From contig CM077826.1 of NCBI GenBank assembly GCA_039720395.1, positions 15,371,962 through 15,435,961 on the forward strand: 64,000 bases of DNA, written 5' to 3'. The position numbers and the translations under genes are program-made. The DNA is from Liquidambar formosana (taxonomy: Eukaryota; Streptophyta; Magnoliopsida; Saxifragales; Altingiaceae). A model generated the notes under the pieces. It was not told the origin of the DNA, made no database searches, and saw only the letters and a list, made by a program, of their open reading frames with translations. Positions 11,277 through 21,278 of the stretch are shown here, in pieces (within the stretch, counting starts at the first letter, position 1; each line of letters opens with the position of its first letter).

Positions 11277-13964
11277 ATGGGTAGTTGTATCTCGATCGAC
11301 TTATCGTCGCTCATTGAACTGGTGACTCGCTGCTGCGGTTGTCTGGCTCGGCAAGCAAACTATGTGCGTCACCTTGAAGAAAATCTTGATGCTTTGCAAA
11401 CGGAATGGGATGAGCTGAGGAGGATCAGGAACGATGTCAAGACAAAGGTCGAGCTTGCAGAGGGACAACAAATGAAGAGGCTGGACCAAGTTGAAGGGTG
11501 GCTTGAGGAAGTGCAAAATATGGAATCTGACGTTGGTGAACTGATAACAGATGGCTCAAAAGAAACCCAGCAAAAATGCCTTGGAGGTTGTTGTCCCAAA
11601 AACTCCAAAACCAGCCTTGAGCTGGGGAAGAAAGTAGCCAAGAAGAGAGAAGACGTGGCTGTTCTCAAGGGCAAAGGGGATTTCAAAGAGGTGGCTTATA
11701 AACTACCTTTACCTTCAGGGGACGAAAGGCCTAACGAACCGCCTGTGGGCTTGAATTCGGCATTCAACGAGGTTTGGAGCTACATTGAAGATGAACAGGT
11801 GGGAATTATCGGCTTGTACGGAATGGGTGGCGTTGGCAAGACTGCCCTCCTAACTGAAATCAATAACAAGTTGTGCAACACACCTAAGCGTTTCGATGTT
11901 CTGATTTGGGTAGTGGTGTCCAAAAATCTAGACCCCATAAAGGTTCAAGATGACATTGGGAAAAAGATTGGGTTTCAGGACGACACATGGAACCAAAAAA
12001 GCCAGGACAGGAAAGCTGTAGACATCTATAGCGTCTTGAAGAAAAAGAAGTTTGTGTTGCTGTTGGACGATGTATGGAAACGGCTCGAATTGACTGAGGT
12101 GGGCATTCCACTTCCAGTTGAGAAAAATGGGTCTAAAATAGTATTTACAACCCGATCTGAGAATGTGTGCGCCTCCATGGTTGCCCATAGGAGGATTAAA
12201 GTGGAGCGTTTAGCATGGACAGAAGCCTGGGATTTGTTTAAAAAACAGGTCGGAGAAGACACCCTTAAGCTTCATCCAGAAATAATTGCGCTGGCTGAAA
12301 CTGTGGCGAGTGAGTGCGGCGGTTTGCCTCTTGCTCTGATTACTATTGGCCGAGCCATGGCTTACAAAAGGTCCCCCCAAGAATGGAATCATGCATCACA
12401 ATTATTGCAAAGATCTGCCGCGAGGTTTTCAGGTATGGAAGAAGATGTGTTTGCTCGCTTAAAGTTCAGTTTCGATAATTTGCAATCTGATAATTTTAAA
12501 TCATGTTTCTTATATTGCTCTTTATTCCCGGAAGACTATATGATTTCTAAAGAAACACTGATAAAATTATGGATTTGTGAGGGATTTTTGGATGAATTTG
12601 ATGACTTCAATGGAGCTCAAAATCAAGGGCATGACATTATTGGTACTCTTATTCGAGCATGTTTATTAGAGGAGTGTTCAGCTGATACAGTTAAGATGCA
12701 TGACATGATCCGCGACATGGCGTTGTGGATATATAGCGAATGTGGAACAGTGAAGGACAAGGTTTTGGTGCAAGCTAGAGCTGGCTTGAAAAAGGCACCT
12801 GAGGTTGGAAAATGGAATGGGATAGAAAGGATGTCTTTGATGCACAATAAAATCGTGGAATTAATAGAAATTCCTTCATGTCCCAATCTCCTAACTTTGT
12901 TTCTCAATTACAATTGTTTGGAGAAGATCACCCCTGGCTTTTTCCAGAATATGAACAAGCTAAGGGTTTTGGATCTATCATGGAACAGGTACTTAGATGA
13001 GTTACCAATGGAAATTTCTAAATTGGTCTCATTACAATATCTAAATTTGTCCTTCACAAATATAAAGGAGTTTCCGGTTGAGTTTAAAAACTTGGTAGAA
13101 TTGAAATATTTAAACTTGGGTAGTACAATAGAATACAATATGATTCCAGAGGGAGTGCTATCAAGTTTTACGAAGCTGCAAGTTTTGAAAATGCATGGGT
13201 GTCGTTCATCTGATACATCAGCAAAAGACGATGTTCTGTCTGGTCGACTTGAAAGCTTCGTAAAGGAAATGGAGAGTTTGGAAGACTTGAGTCATTTAGG
13301 TATTACCCTAAAAACTGACTCTGCTCTCCAACGTATTATAAACTCCCCCAAGTTACGAAGCTGCATCAAAAGTCTATCACTCGATTCGTTCAATGGTTCA
13401 GAATTTCTATATATGTCATTTCTGGAACATATGACGGGTCTGCATCATCTTGAGTTCAATGAATGTGCGGATTTGAGAGATTTGATAGTCCAAAATTCAG
13501 AGATCGTAAGTTACCCAAGCTTCCACAACCTTTGCCATGTAAGCATATATAGCTGCTCAAATTTGAAGGAAATAACATGGCTCATTTTTGCTCCAAACCT
13601 TGAGGAACTGGTGGTACAAGATTGCCATAGAATGAAAGAAGTAATACGTGGTGGTAGATGGGGTGAATCCATTGAGGGGAGACCGTATCTGAACGTATTT
13701 GCCAAACTCAAAACTCTAAATTTATTTCATCTATCGAATTTAAAGAGCATCTACCCGAATGCCTTACCCTTCCCTTGCTTGGAATCTCTCACAGTGAATT
13801 ATTGTCCAAATCTAAATAAGCTCCCACTCAACTCTGATAGTGCCCAAAGATGTAGAGCTGTGATTAAGGGAGATGAATACTGGTGGAATGGGTTAGAATG
13901 GGAAGATGACGCTACTCGAATTGCTTTTCTTCGCCATTTTCAAATCTTGAAGTCTAGAACCTAA
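11277..13964 (+). CDS. CC-NBS-LRR disease-resistance protein, RPS5 type (copy 2)
   Basis: Paralogue of the gene at 1967-4672, 895 aa, one exon, no interruption. The start MGSCIS has Gly2 for N-myristoylation and Cys4 for S-acylation, the dual plasma-membrane anchor known for RPS5-type receptors. Order of domains: coiled coil with RLDQVEGWLEEV; Walker A GMGGVGKT (182-189); kinase-2 LLLDDVW (Asp264/265); NGSKIVFTTR; CGGLPLAL (347-354); CFLYCSLFPED; MHD motif (474-476); leucine-rich repeats; and a C-terminal tail ending in FLRHFQILKSRT. The P-loop is canonical, so this copy looks the more conventional of the pair. Members of this family act as ATP/ADP-switched receptors that trigger hypersensitive cell death; the ligand or guarded protein cannot be deduced. 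Confidence 0.96.
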   Translation: MGSCISIDLSSLIELVTRCCGCLARQANYVRHLEENLDALQTEWDELRRIRNDVKTKVELAEGQQMKRLDQVEGWLEEVQNMESDVGELITDGSKETQQKCLGGCCPKNSKTSLELGKKVAKKREDVAVLKGKGDFKEVAYKLPLPSGDERPNEPPVGLNSAFNEVWSYIEDEQVGIIGLYGMGGVGKTALLTEINNKLCNTPKRFDVLIWVVVSKNLDPIKVQDDIGKKIGFQDDTWNQKSQDRKAVDIYSVLKKKKFVLLLDDVWKRLELTEVGIPLPVEKNGSKIVFTTRSENVCASMVAHRRIKVERLAWTEAWDLFKKQVGEDTLKLHPEIIALAETVASECGGLPLALITIGRAMAYKRSPQEWNHASQLLQRSAARFSGMEEDVFARLKFSFDNLQSDNFKSCFLYCSLFPEDYMISKETLIKLWICEGFLDEFDDFNGAQNQGHDIIGTLIRACLLEECSADTVKMHDMIRDMALWIYSECGTVKDKVLVQARAGLKKAPEVGKWNGIERMSLMHNKIVELIEIPSCPNLLTLFLNYNCLEKITPGFFQNMNKLRVLDLSWNRYLDELPMEISKLVSLQYLNLSFTNIKEFPVEFKNLVELKYLNLGSTIEYNMIPEGVLSSFTKLQVLKMHGCRSSDTSAKDDVLSGRLESFVKEMESLEDLSHLGITLKTDSALQRIINSPKLRSCIKSLSLDSFNGSEFLYMSFLEHMTGLHHLEFNECADLRDLIVQNSEIVSYPSFHNLCHVSIYSCSNLKEITWLIFAPNLEELVVQDCHRMKEVIRGGRWGESIEGRPYLNVFAKLKTLNLFHLSNLKSIYPNALPFPCLESLTVNYCPNLNKLPLNSDSAQRCRAVIKGDEYWWNGLEWEDDATRIAFLRHFQILKSRT

Positions 13965-14821
13965 GAGGAAGCATGAGAAAGAGGTGGAATATGTTTTGGT
14001 CTGGTTGAGGAAAATACAATCTTTTGTCAACTCCCTTTATTGCTTTTATATACAATGCAACCACAAGCACCATTGAAGATCTCCAACCAACAGGATTTCA
14101 TCGATGAACAACGTCTCACCATGTATGTTGTTTCACTCTGCTCTATATTTCTCTATAGTCATTATCTTCTTCTTCTTGGTTTCCTGATGACAAATACTCA
14201 TTTGTTTCAAATCATTTTCGTTCTAAATTATTTGTAAGCTTCAATTAGATGATGATCCCTACTTACATTTGCAGGTTGCTAAGTTTCCCTTTTGCTAAAG
14301 CAGAAGCCCTTCAACCTGCCACTATCATGCGTGACATTGAGTAGCATTCAGAAAAAGTAAGGCCCGAAAAAGTTACCATACTTCACATGAGCATAAGAAA
14401 AGATTTTTGGAAACATTAAGTGTTGAAATTTGAGAGTGATAATTTCTCAAGGATGCTCTTGCTTTGTTTGAGTTTTTTGCAGAAGTGCTAGTATCTTAAT
14501 TGTCGCATTAAAGAAGATATACGTTTGATTCTTTGAGTAGCTTGATGAAATCTCTGTTTTACTTTATTCTATTGCCACTAATATTCTATAGTTCTTATTT
14601 ATATTTGTTAGAATGTGCAAAAATTCTCAGTGCCTAAATACCACAATTTGCTGCACATTTCACTCTTAGTAGCTGTTCTGTGCCTATAAATCATTCCTTG
14701 ACCCTGTAGGATGATGCAGATAAGTGCCAAATCCCCTTTTTGGCAGGGACAAACATTGGAGGGGTGCGAGTTGTTTCCTTTAAGATTGTTTGTACTTGGG
14801 TTCTTTTTTCTTCTTTGTTGG

Positions 14822-14886
14822 CATTTTGTCATGAATTTCACTATTGGTGCACCACTCATTGAGAGTCTGAGAAAGCAAACAGAGTA
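14822..14886 (+). pseudogene. Ribulose-phosphate 3-epimerase exon relic 1 (unit B)
   Basis: The frame reads HFVMNFTIGAPLIESLRKQT, which matches the plant enzyme segment known as GHFVPNLTIGAPVIESLRKHT. The residue before His is changed (Gly codon not intact) and Pro is replaced by Met. The neighbouring exons are missing or unrecognisable, so it is a decayed fragment. A short C-H-L stretch near 14995-15003 may be the next exon (DCHLMV in the enzyme), but that is weak. Confidence 0.75.
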
Positions 14887-15172
14887 ACAACTATTTTCAT
14901 TTTCAAATTTTACATGTCAATTTCATGGCTGTTCAAGAAGTTTTTCTGTTGATATGCCAATCCCTTCTCTGATTCTCAAGTTTTCAGACCCCTGTCATCT
15001 TAGTTGGTTTTTTTTGTATCGATTGAAAATGGGGTGAAATTATGATTGTAACCAACTTTATGAACTTTGATGATATGTTGACATCATGTGGAATTCTTTA
15101 ATTTTTTTTAGGGGAATGCTTCACTAGAGGATTCCTGCAATTGACAATATGTTTCCTTTTCTTGGTCCACAG

Positions 15173-15253
15173 GTTAAAGATGAAAATCGTGTGGAAGTGG
15201 TCGTTGTTATGACCGTAGAACCTGAACTTGGACGACAAATGTTCATGCCAAAT
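15173..15253 (+). pseudogene. Ribulose-phosphate 3-epimerase exon relic 2 (unit B)
   Basis: After the acceptor TGGTCCACAG the frame reads DENRVEVVVVMTVEPELG, then RQMFMPN, homologous to the VLVMTVEPGFGGQKFMP core of the enzyme. Glycines of the phosphate-binding GFGG loop are substituted (ELGR). Because exon pieces are separated by intron-like gaps, the source was a genomic copy rather than a processed mRNA. Confidence 0.75.
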
Positions 15254-15365
15254 TGGTCCTTGTTAAATGGCTGCCTCCTCCTTTTTTATTTTTCTTTTTC
15301 TTTTTTGACTGCAAATCTTTACATGGGATGTTTTGGGTGTGTTTGCACTATTTTTAATGGGTTAA

Positions 15366-15766
15366 CCCAACCTGAGTTGAATCGGTTGAGTTTTGACCTG
15401 ACTTGTATTTCTTTATACGACCCTGTTATATAAGGGGTCTTTAAAGATTTTATTCTGAGAAAAAAAAAGAAAAAAAAAAACCCTTAGAATTGTGACAAAG
15501 TTATTCGGGTGTTTTTGGGACTAGGGTTATGAGAGAAAGTTGTTTGTAATCTTCATTTCTATAGTGGAATTTCTCACCGTCTTTGCCCGTGGATGTAGGC
15601 TATAAGTTGAACCACGTAAATTTTTGTGTGCTTGTGTTTGCTGTCTCTTTGTTCATTGTTGATTTTCTATTTTCCTTGATACCCAAGTTGTGATCTGTCA
15701 CAACACATAAAAAATAAAGACAGGGCTTTGATCTGTCACAGCACATAAAAAATAAAGACGGGCTTT
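15366..15766. repeat. Copia-type LTR-like fragment (unit B)
   Basis: Homologous to 6385-6779, with TTATATAAGGGGTCTTTAAAG, GCCCGTGGATGTAGGC and TTGAACCACGTAAATTTTTG. Its 3' end carries a tandem duplication of about 39 bp (GATCTGTCACA-ACACATAAAAAATAAAGAC twice, 15690-15766). The 5' part of the LTR is missing. Confidence 0.5.
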
Positions 15767-16192
15767 GCCCAGGTGATGAAACAAATGGTCACAAACATTT
15801 TGCCTATTTAAGCCATGTTGGATACTGATGTAAAGCATTAGGGCCATTCTGTGCGAAGAGCACGATGTAAGAGATGTACTGATTCCTTTGAATTAAAAAG
15901 GGAAAAAAAAAATCATAATTCAATGAATTTAAACAATAAGAAGTGCACAATCTTTTTGAGAGAAATTAATATTGTAAAATTTGTGATCAACATCTAAATG
16001 CACTTTAAAACTTAATATAATTCGAAATTTGCTTACCACATGGTATGAATCCATTATCATAAATGAGCCCAATACAAAAATTGGAGCCATCATAACTAAT
16101 TGAACAGGATCAGTTTTAATTAATGGCATTTCATTTTTTTCTGAGTTTTTATTTATTCGTTGTGATGATTATCATTATCTCAAAGGACAATA

Positions 16193-16590
16193 CTTGGCTC
16201 CCCATAGTAGAGGAACAACTCCTCCTTATTCCTAATCATATTATGTCACATGTCATAATTAATTTTTAAAAATATAAATACGCGGATACATACATATGGA
16301 TATGTGAATACAAATATATAGATACATATTTATATTTATTTGGACATATAAACTTATAGACATGGATATGTGGACTAATGTCTATAATTACATAATATGG
16401 AAATATAGGTACATGATTAATTCTCTTTTTTTTTTTTTTGGATATATGACATAATATGATTGGGACTAATGTCTATAATCACATAATATGGAGATATATG
16501 TACATGATTAATTCTTTTTTTTTTTTTAGACTTGTGACATAATATGATTGGGAATAAAGAGGAGTTGCTCCTCTATTGTGAGGAGTCAAG
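16193..16590. mobile_element. MITE with 57-bp terminal inverted repeats
   Basis: The first 57 bp (starting CTTGGCTCCCC) pair with the last 57 bp (ending GAGGAGTCAAG) at 50 of 57 positions, and all seven differences are transitions. Both ends are flanked by TA (16191-16192, 16591-16592), suggesting a Tc1/mariner/Stowaway-like target duplication. The right half contains a tandem duplication of about 88 bp (ACTAATGTCTATAAT through GACATAATATGATTGGG, about 16375-16550). No coding capacity. Confidence 0.7.
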
Positions 16591-16984
16591 TATTTTCCTC
16601 TCTCAAATTAGCCGATTTATAAGGTGGATTGATTCACAATGAAATAATTTTTCATTTGACATCCAAAAAGAGTGCAAAAGATGGGACGATAATGTTCCAG
16701 CTATTTTACATTCCTTCATGGGAAATCACTTTTATCACAATTCCACGTCATTGAGCCGTTGTAAATTGTCAAAAAATTCACTTAAACGATATATTTTGGA
16801 AAAACTCTATTCAATAAAGTTGTTCAAAATGATGTTTTTTTAATGGACAATGCCAGCCATTTTTTATAAAAACCTTGAGATGTTTTAAATAAGTGAGGAA
16901 TGCAAATAAAGTTGACGGGTGGCAATAGCAACCCCAAATCTAAAAAGAAAAATATTTTATTTCAACAGTGGTTTGTAGGTTGGT

Positions 16985-17263
16985 GGAATGATAATTCTAT
17001 TCCTAAAGAAAAAAAAAGTGAATGTTTGGTAGCACAATGGAATGGATGGTCATTCCTTTGTGAAAGTTTATTCCCTCTATTTTTTTCCCAAATAAAGAAG
17101 AATGACTATTCACTTTTTCTTAGATGTGGAAATCATTAAAAATGGGTTTTACCTATTACTTCCCATTCCATTTCCATCTCTCACCAAACATTAGGCATAT
17201 AATGAATATTCTCATTTCATTTCATTCTATTCCATTTTATTTCATTCCCTTAAACCAAATGCT
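16985..17263. mobile_element. Harbinger-like MITE relic
   Basis: Interior closely resembles the complete element at 59746-60086: a TGAATGTTTGGT-GCACAA block, CATTAAAAATGGGT, and an end CATTCCCTTAAACCAAATG. The left end is unclear, so limits are approximate. Confidence 0.5.
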
Positions 17264-17439
17264 GCAGTGTTTAGCCGAAGCTAATGGGATTCCGATTTGA
17301 TGCTGTAAACCACTTTTACACACCATACTGTAATCGTGGGATTGTCGACAGATGGCAAGGGAAAGGAGAAGAAGTGACTGTCCAGATCAAGACAAGCAAC
17401 TGACTGTCAAAACTTAACGCCATTTGCTTCAGCACCTGA

Positions 17440-17891
17440 GAAAACGCTCCAAACGGCAGCGTTTTGTGCATAACCAAACTCCCCCTTCAAAATTCCAGAT
17501 CTGAGTTTGAAGCCCTTCTCTCGCTCACGCTCGACCACTCTCTCTCCTCTCTGCAACTCATCTCTGTTCCTCTCTTTTCTCTTCCACTCTCTTCTCCTCC
17601 CGTCAGAGAAACCCGCATTTCGCCGCTCGTTTCTCCCCCTTCAAAACCCAGCTCGCGATTTTGAAGACCTCTCGTTGTCGGCGGCTTCCAATACCCGTCG
17701 ACGGCCTTCGGTGCATTCCTCCTTCCCCGGCGACGACGGTGGGGTGGGTCTCCTCGCAACGCCCTTCTCCGACGAGCCACTCCCCCATCCACGCACGTCG
17801 GCCCCTCTCTCATTGTCGGCAGCTTCTACCACCCGTCGACGGTTCCACCGTCGGCTTCTTCCTTCTTCCATACCCCCGAATATCCAGTGGT
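17440..17891 (+). promoter_or_regulatory. Probable first (5'UTR) exon and promoter of the RPC6 gene
   Basis: A GC- and CT-rich island in AT-rich surroundings that begins with a CGGCAGCGTTTTG element (17454) and ends at a donor, CCAGTG-GTGAGTTT (about 17890). It carries an imperfect direct repeat of about 30 bp (TTGTCGGCGGCTTC-type, about 17675-17705 and 17813-17843). Short open frames here lack any recognised domain. Linking it to the coding exon at 21279 by one or more 5'UTR introns is inference; it could instead be a separate gene's 5' end. Confidence 0.4.
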
Positions 17892-18110
17892 GAGTTTAGG
17901 TTTTTTTTTTTTTTTTTTTTTGGTGTAACCCTAACCTCAAATGTTCAAAAAAAAAAAAAAAAAAAAAAAAAAGGTGGTTAAGATTCATCAGAATTGATTG
18001 AAGTTGATCATTCCAAAGCACCCAAAGCCTAATTTGTTGAAAATCAATTGTCATAAATTGGGTTGCTAAAATTAACTTGTCTACTAAATGGGTTGGTTAG
18101 GTTACTAGAA

Positions 18111-18207
18111 TTGCTATATCAGAATGAATTATAAGTGCTAAGAATCACTTGTTCACCCTTGAGGATTAGATATTGTTAGAATTATTTAATTCATTCTGAT
18201 ATAGCAA
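18111..18207. repeat. Perfect 21-bp inverted repeat (hairpin)
   Basis: The arms 18111-18131 (TTGCTATATCAGAATG...) and 18187-18207 (...CATTCTGATATAGCAA) are exact reverse complements, with a 55-nt loop. No target duplication is seen. It may be a tiny MITE or simply a hairpin in the putative RPC6 5'UTR intron. Confidence 0.75.
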
Positions 18208-20814
18208 AAAACAACCAAAGTTGATCAAGCTTCTGAAATTTTGGGACCATCCAGAAAATATTATAGAATGAGAAATTTAGAGGAACTCAGTAAACCAAAA
18301 TATACCGCTGGCATTCGAATAGGTGCTAAAAATTTGGTCTTTTCAGCAGGTTCAACATCTTCTTCTCGCACTCATCTCTCGTAACTCAGTGAGTCGGTAA
18401 TTAAAAAAAACGCAACAATTTAATCGAACTCAGTGTCTCAGTCTCCAGTCTCCACCCAACTCAGTGAGGTAGTAATTGTCTTTGGTAACTCTTCACTTGT
18501 CTTTGCATTTTCAGTTTGAAATGCGTTCATTTCATTTATTTATATGATTTTTTTTTTTCAAGGGTTTCAGGAAGTCTTCGTTTGGTTGCTGAGAAAATTT
18601 GAGAAAATAAAATAAATCAAGACTTTCAATCTTAAAACCATTAGATTAAAGAAAAACTGCTTTTTTTTTTCTTCTTCATGGTTTGTCAGAAACCAAACAG
18701 ATGTGAAATGATTGCACTACTGTTTGTTGTAATTGATGGATTTATTTTCTGTAATAGTTTAAGGGTGATGATTATTTCCCTCAATGTTATGGGAAACTAG
18801 ATGGACTGTTTGACCATGTGATGACATATTGATACTTTTACCCTCTGTTTGATAGCTGAGAAAGTGTGGGAAAGAACAAATAGAGTTAACTAACTAAGAA
18901 AAGGGGAAATGATGGTTTTAAACTTTTAATTTTGAATTTTGAATTTTTTTAAAGTATGATTTGTTGTAGTCTGTAATTGAATATGTACTTTTACTCTCTG
19001 CTTGGTTGCTGAGAAAATGGAGGGGGAAATTAAAAAAAAAGAATTAAATTGTTTACCTTATGTTTTACTATTGGGTTTTTTTTTTTTTTTTTTTTTTCCC
19101 AGGCCAAATAGTTGTATCAGACTAGTAGGATCAGTTTATTGGAAATTTGGGTCCTAAATTATGAAGATACTATTTCTTTTCTTTCTGTACATTTTCTCAT
19201 TAATCAAGCAGAGAGTTGTTTTGTTTTGCTTGGAAATTTAAGGTTGAGTGGTTTGTTTTCAAGTGTTTGAATGAAATTTTATTGATGCTTTTCATATTTT
19301 TGGTTTGTTATGCAATTGATCCATGAAAGAAGAACAATTTGAATTTGACAGACTGCTGAATGGAACAAACAAATTTGATGGTTCGCTGGTCTGAGTCTAT
19401 ATTTTACACTCCATCAAGTACAATATAGATGACCATTTTGACATCTGTTATGTTCCTTATTTCTAATCAGTATATGGAATGAGATTTTTTGGTTATTATG
19501 TAGCCTATATCTATGGTTTTGCTTGAAATTGAACTATTTTAGTTATTGGCTGGATTAGTGAAGAGTTTCGGTAACATGACATTGGAAGTTTTTACCACTA
19601 GGTCCACTATATATGTGCTAGTTCAATACTTATCCAAATTCTCGATTATTCTTGCTACTTCAGGGAATCTCCATTTGGTCACTAAGAAAATGTAAAAATT
19701 GGGCAGGAAATAAATTTTGATGTTTAGATTTTTATTGTTTGGGTTCAAGGAAATTAAAAACATTGGCTGAAAGTGAGCTTAGTATAATTATTTGGCTTAG
19801 TTGAGAATTCCCATCTGAAAGAATTTATTTTAGTATTAGTGCTGTGATAATTTCTTGTTAAGTGAAACTATCTTTCAATAGATATAAATAGTGATGAGTT
19901 GATGACCTATTGGAACATGGTTACAACTTACAAGACTAGGTGATTGAGAGATTTAAATCTTGGATTAAATCTTTTACTTTTACTCTGTGGCCTTGTAGTT
20001 GGAATGACACTATCTCACATCCTTTGTTCTGTATTTAATTTTTTTTGGTTTAATGAATTGCATGAAATTTCCCCATTATCCTTAATTGCTTTTGCACTTT
20101 TTTCTACTTTGCACTACTGATTATTTGACTTTTTAAACATTGCTTTTTAGATGATCAAGGTTCTGCATCTTCCTGTGAGGTTGAGAGATATCACGGATAG
20201 ACTTACTCGCTTGAAAATTGACTTGGAATATGGGATAGATGTATTGTGGTTTATGTTGCTACGATTGATGTACTGTGGTTTGTGTTGCTATACTTGAGAT
20301 TTGTGTTTTGATCTTGGAGACCATTTTTTATGAATTGTTTGTTCTTGGTGAGTTGGTGTTGTATGTTCTATTTTTCTTTCCTTTTTTCACATTCCTTTTA
20401 GTATTTCTTTGTGAACAGATACAGTCTTCGCATTTGTCCAAAAAAAAAAAAAAGGAAATTGAATGTGACGTTTTTCTTGTTTAATCAAATTGTCTCATCA
20501 TTTTTCTCTAATCCTTTAGGCCTTGATTGGAACACAAAATTCAGCTTGGAATTGGGAGGTAGGCTATGAATTGGAATTGTAATTTTGGGGCCAATTCTGT
20601 AGAATTGGTCTTTAAAATAGTGGTAAATCTTTGGAAAGTAGACGAATCTGACTTATGGACACACTTGTATCTGAGTCCATGTAACATAGATCTGTAATTT
20701 TTGAAAGTCCAACCAACTGCTGCAATATGGTTTTTCCTTTTGTCATGTGGTGTCTTGCATTCTTTTATTAGGATTGCTTCATGCTTTGTGGAGTTTCGTG
20801 GTGAGAGTTGAGAG

Positions 20815-20966
20815 TTCTTGTAATCTAATCCGTATTGTTGATAGTGGATTTGATCCCCCTCTCCCATGTAGACATAGGCATCTTGTTGAACCACGTAAAT
20901 CTGGTGGTCTTTGTGTGTGTTTGATTTTTGCGATTTACTAGACTGTAATTGTGCTTGGCATAACAC
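20815..20966. repeat. Copia-type LTR-like fragment in the RPC6 leader intron
   Basis: Carries CTTGTAATCTAATCCG, the CCATGTAGACATAGGC block and TTGAACCACGTAAATCTGG, then ends near GGCATAACA. Related to the blocks at 6321-6779 and 15366-15766. The left limit is uncertain. Confidence 0.45.
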
Positions 20967-21278
20967 TTCTCCTCTCCTTAGTTTTATTGGACACCAAATG
21001 GAGGGTAAAAGTTTCAAATTGTTAGATTTCTAGCTAGGTTGTGACAAAACTAGTGCTATTTTGGATTTGTGGAGATAAAAACTTTTTTCTTTTCACTCTT
21101 TTTAGATTTTAGTTCATACTTCATCCTTTATGCAAAGGAACATGATTGTATACTATTTGTATTGAATTCTGTTGAAAATTTTGTAGTTTCATACCTGCCT
21201 CACAAGATAATCAGACTCAATTGCTCTAATAACTTACCTTGTCGTATGTTACCTTCTATTATAATTTTGTCTTTAGGA

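Larger units (their letters stand above)
1..16100. repeat. Tandem segmental duplication carrying the two CNL genes
   Basis: Unit A (about 1-7100) and unit B (about 7111-16100) share, in the same order: upstream blocks, promoter segment, CNL gene, 3' flank (GAGGAAGCACGAGAAGGAG versus GAGGAAGCATGAGAAAGAG), ribulose-phosphate epimerase relic, LTR-like fragment and a tail near 6810-6950 / 15775-16020 (GATGAAACAAATGGTCACAAACATTT). The junction lies near 7080-7111, by a GC-rich stretch. Unit B is longer because of transposon insertions upstream of its gene. Exact ends need dot-plot alignment. Confidence 0.75.

Noticed and set aside
14280..14345. Further ribulose-phosphate epimerase exon after TTTGCAG
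   Set aside because: None of the three frames gives recognisable enzyme sequence, so it was left out of the relic annotation.
14608..14859. Minus-strand 83-codon frame
   Set aside because: It overlaps the plus-strand epimerase relic and has no family resemblance, so it is a shadow frame.
17487..17981. Overlapping open frames on both strands in the GC-rich island
   Set aside because: They are low-complexity Ser/Arg/Pro-rich frames on both strands, expected from GC-rich leader sequence. No domain is recognised.
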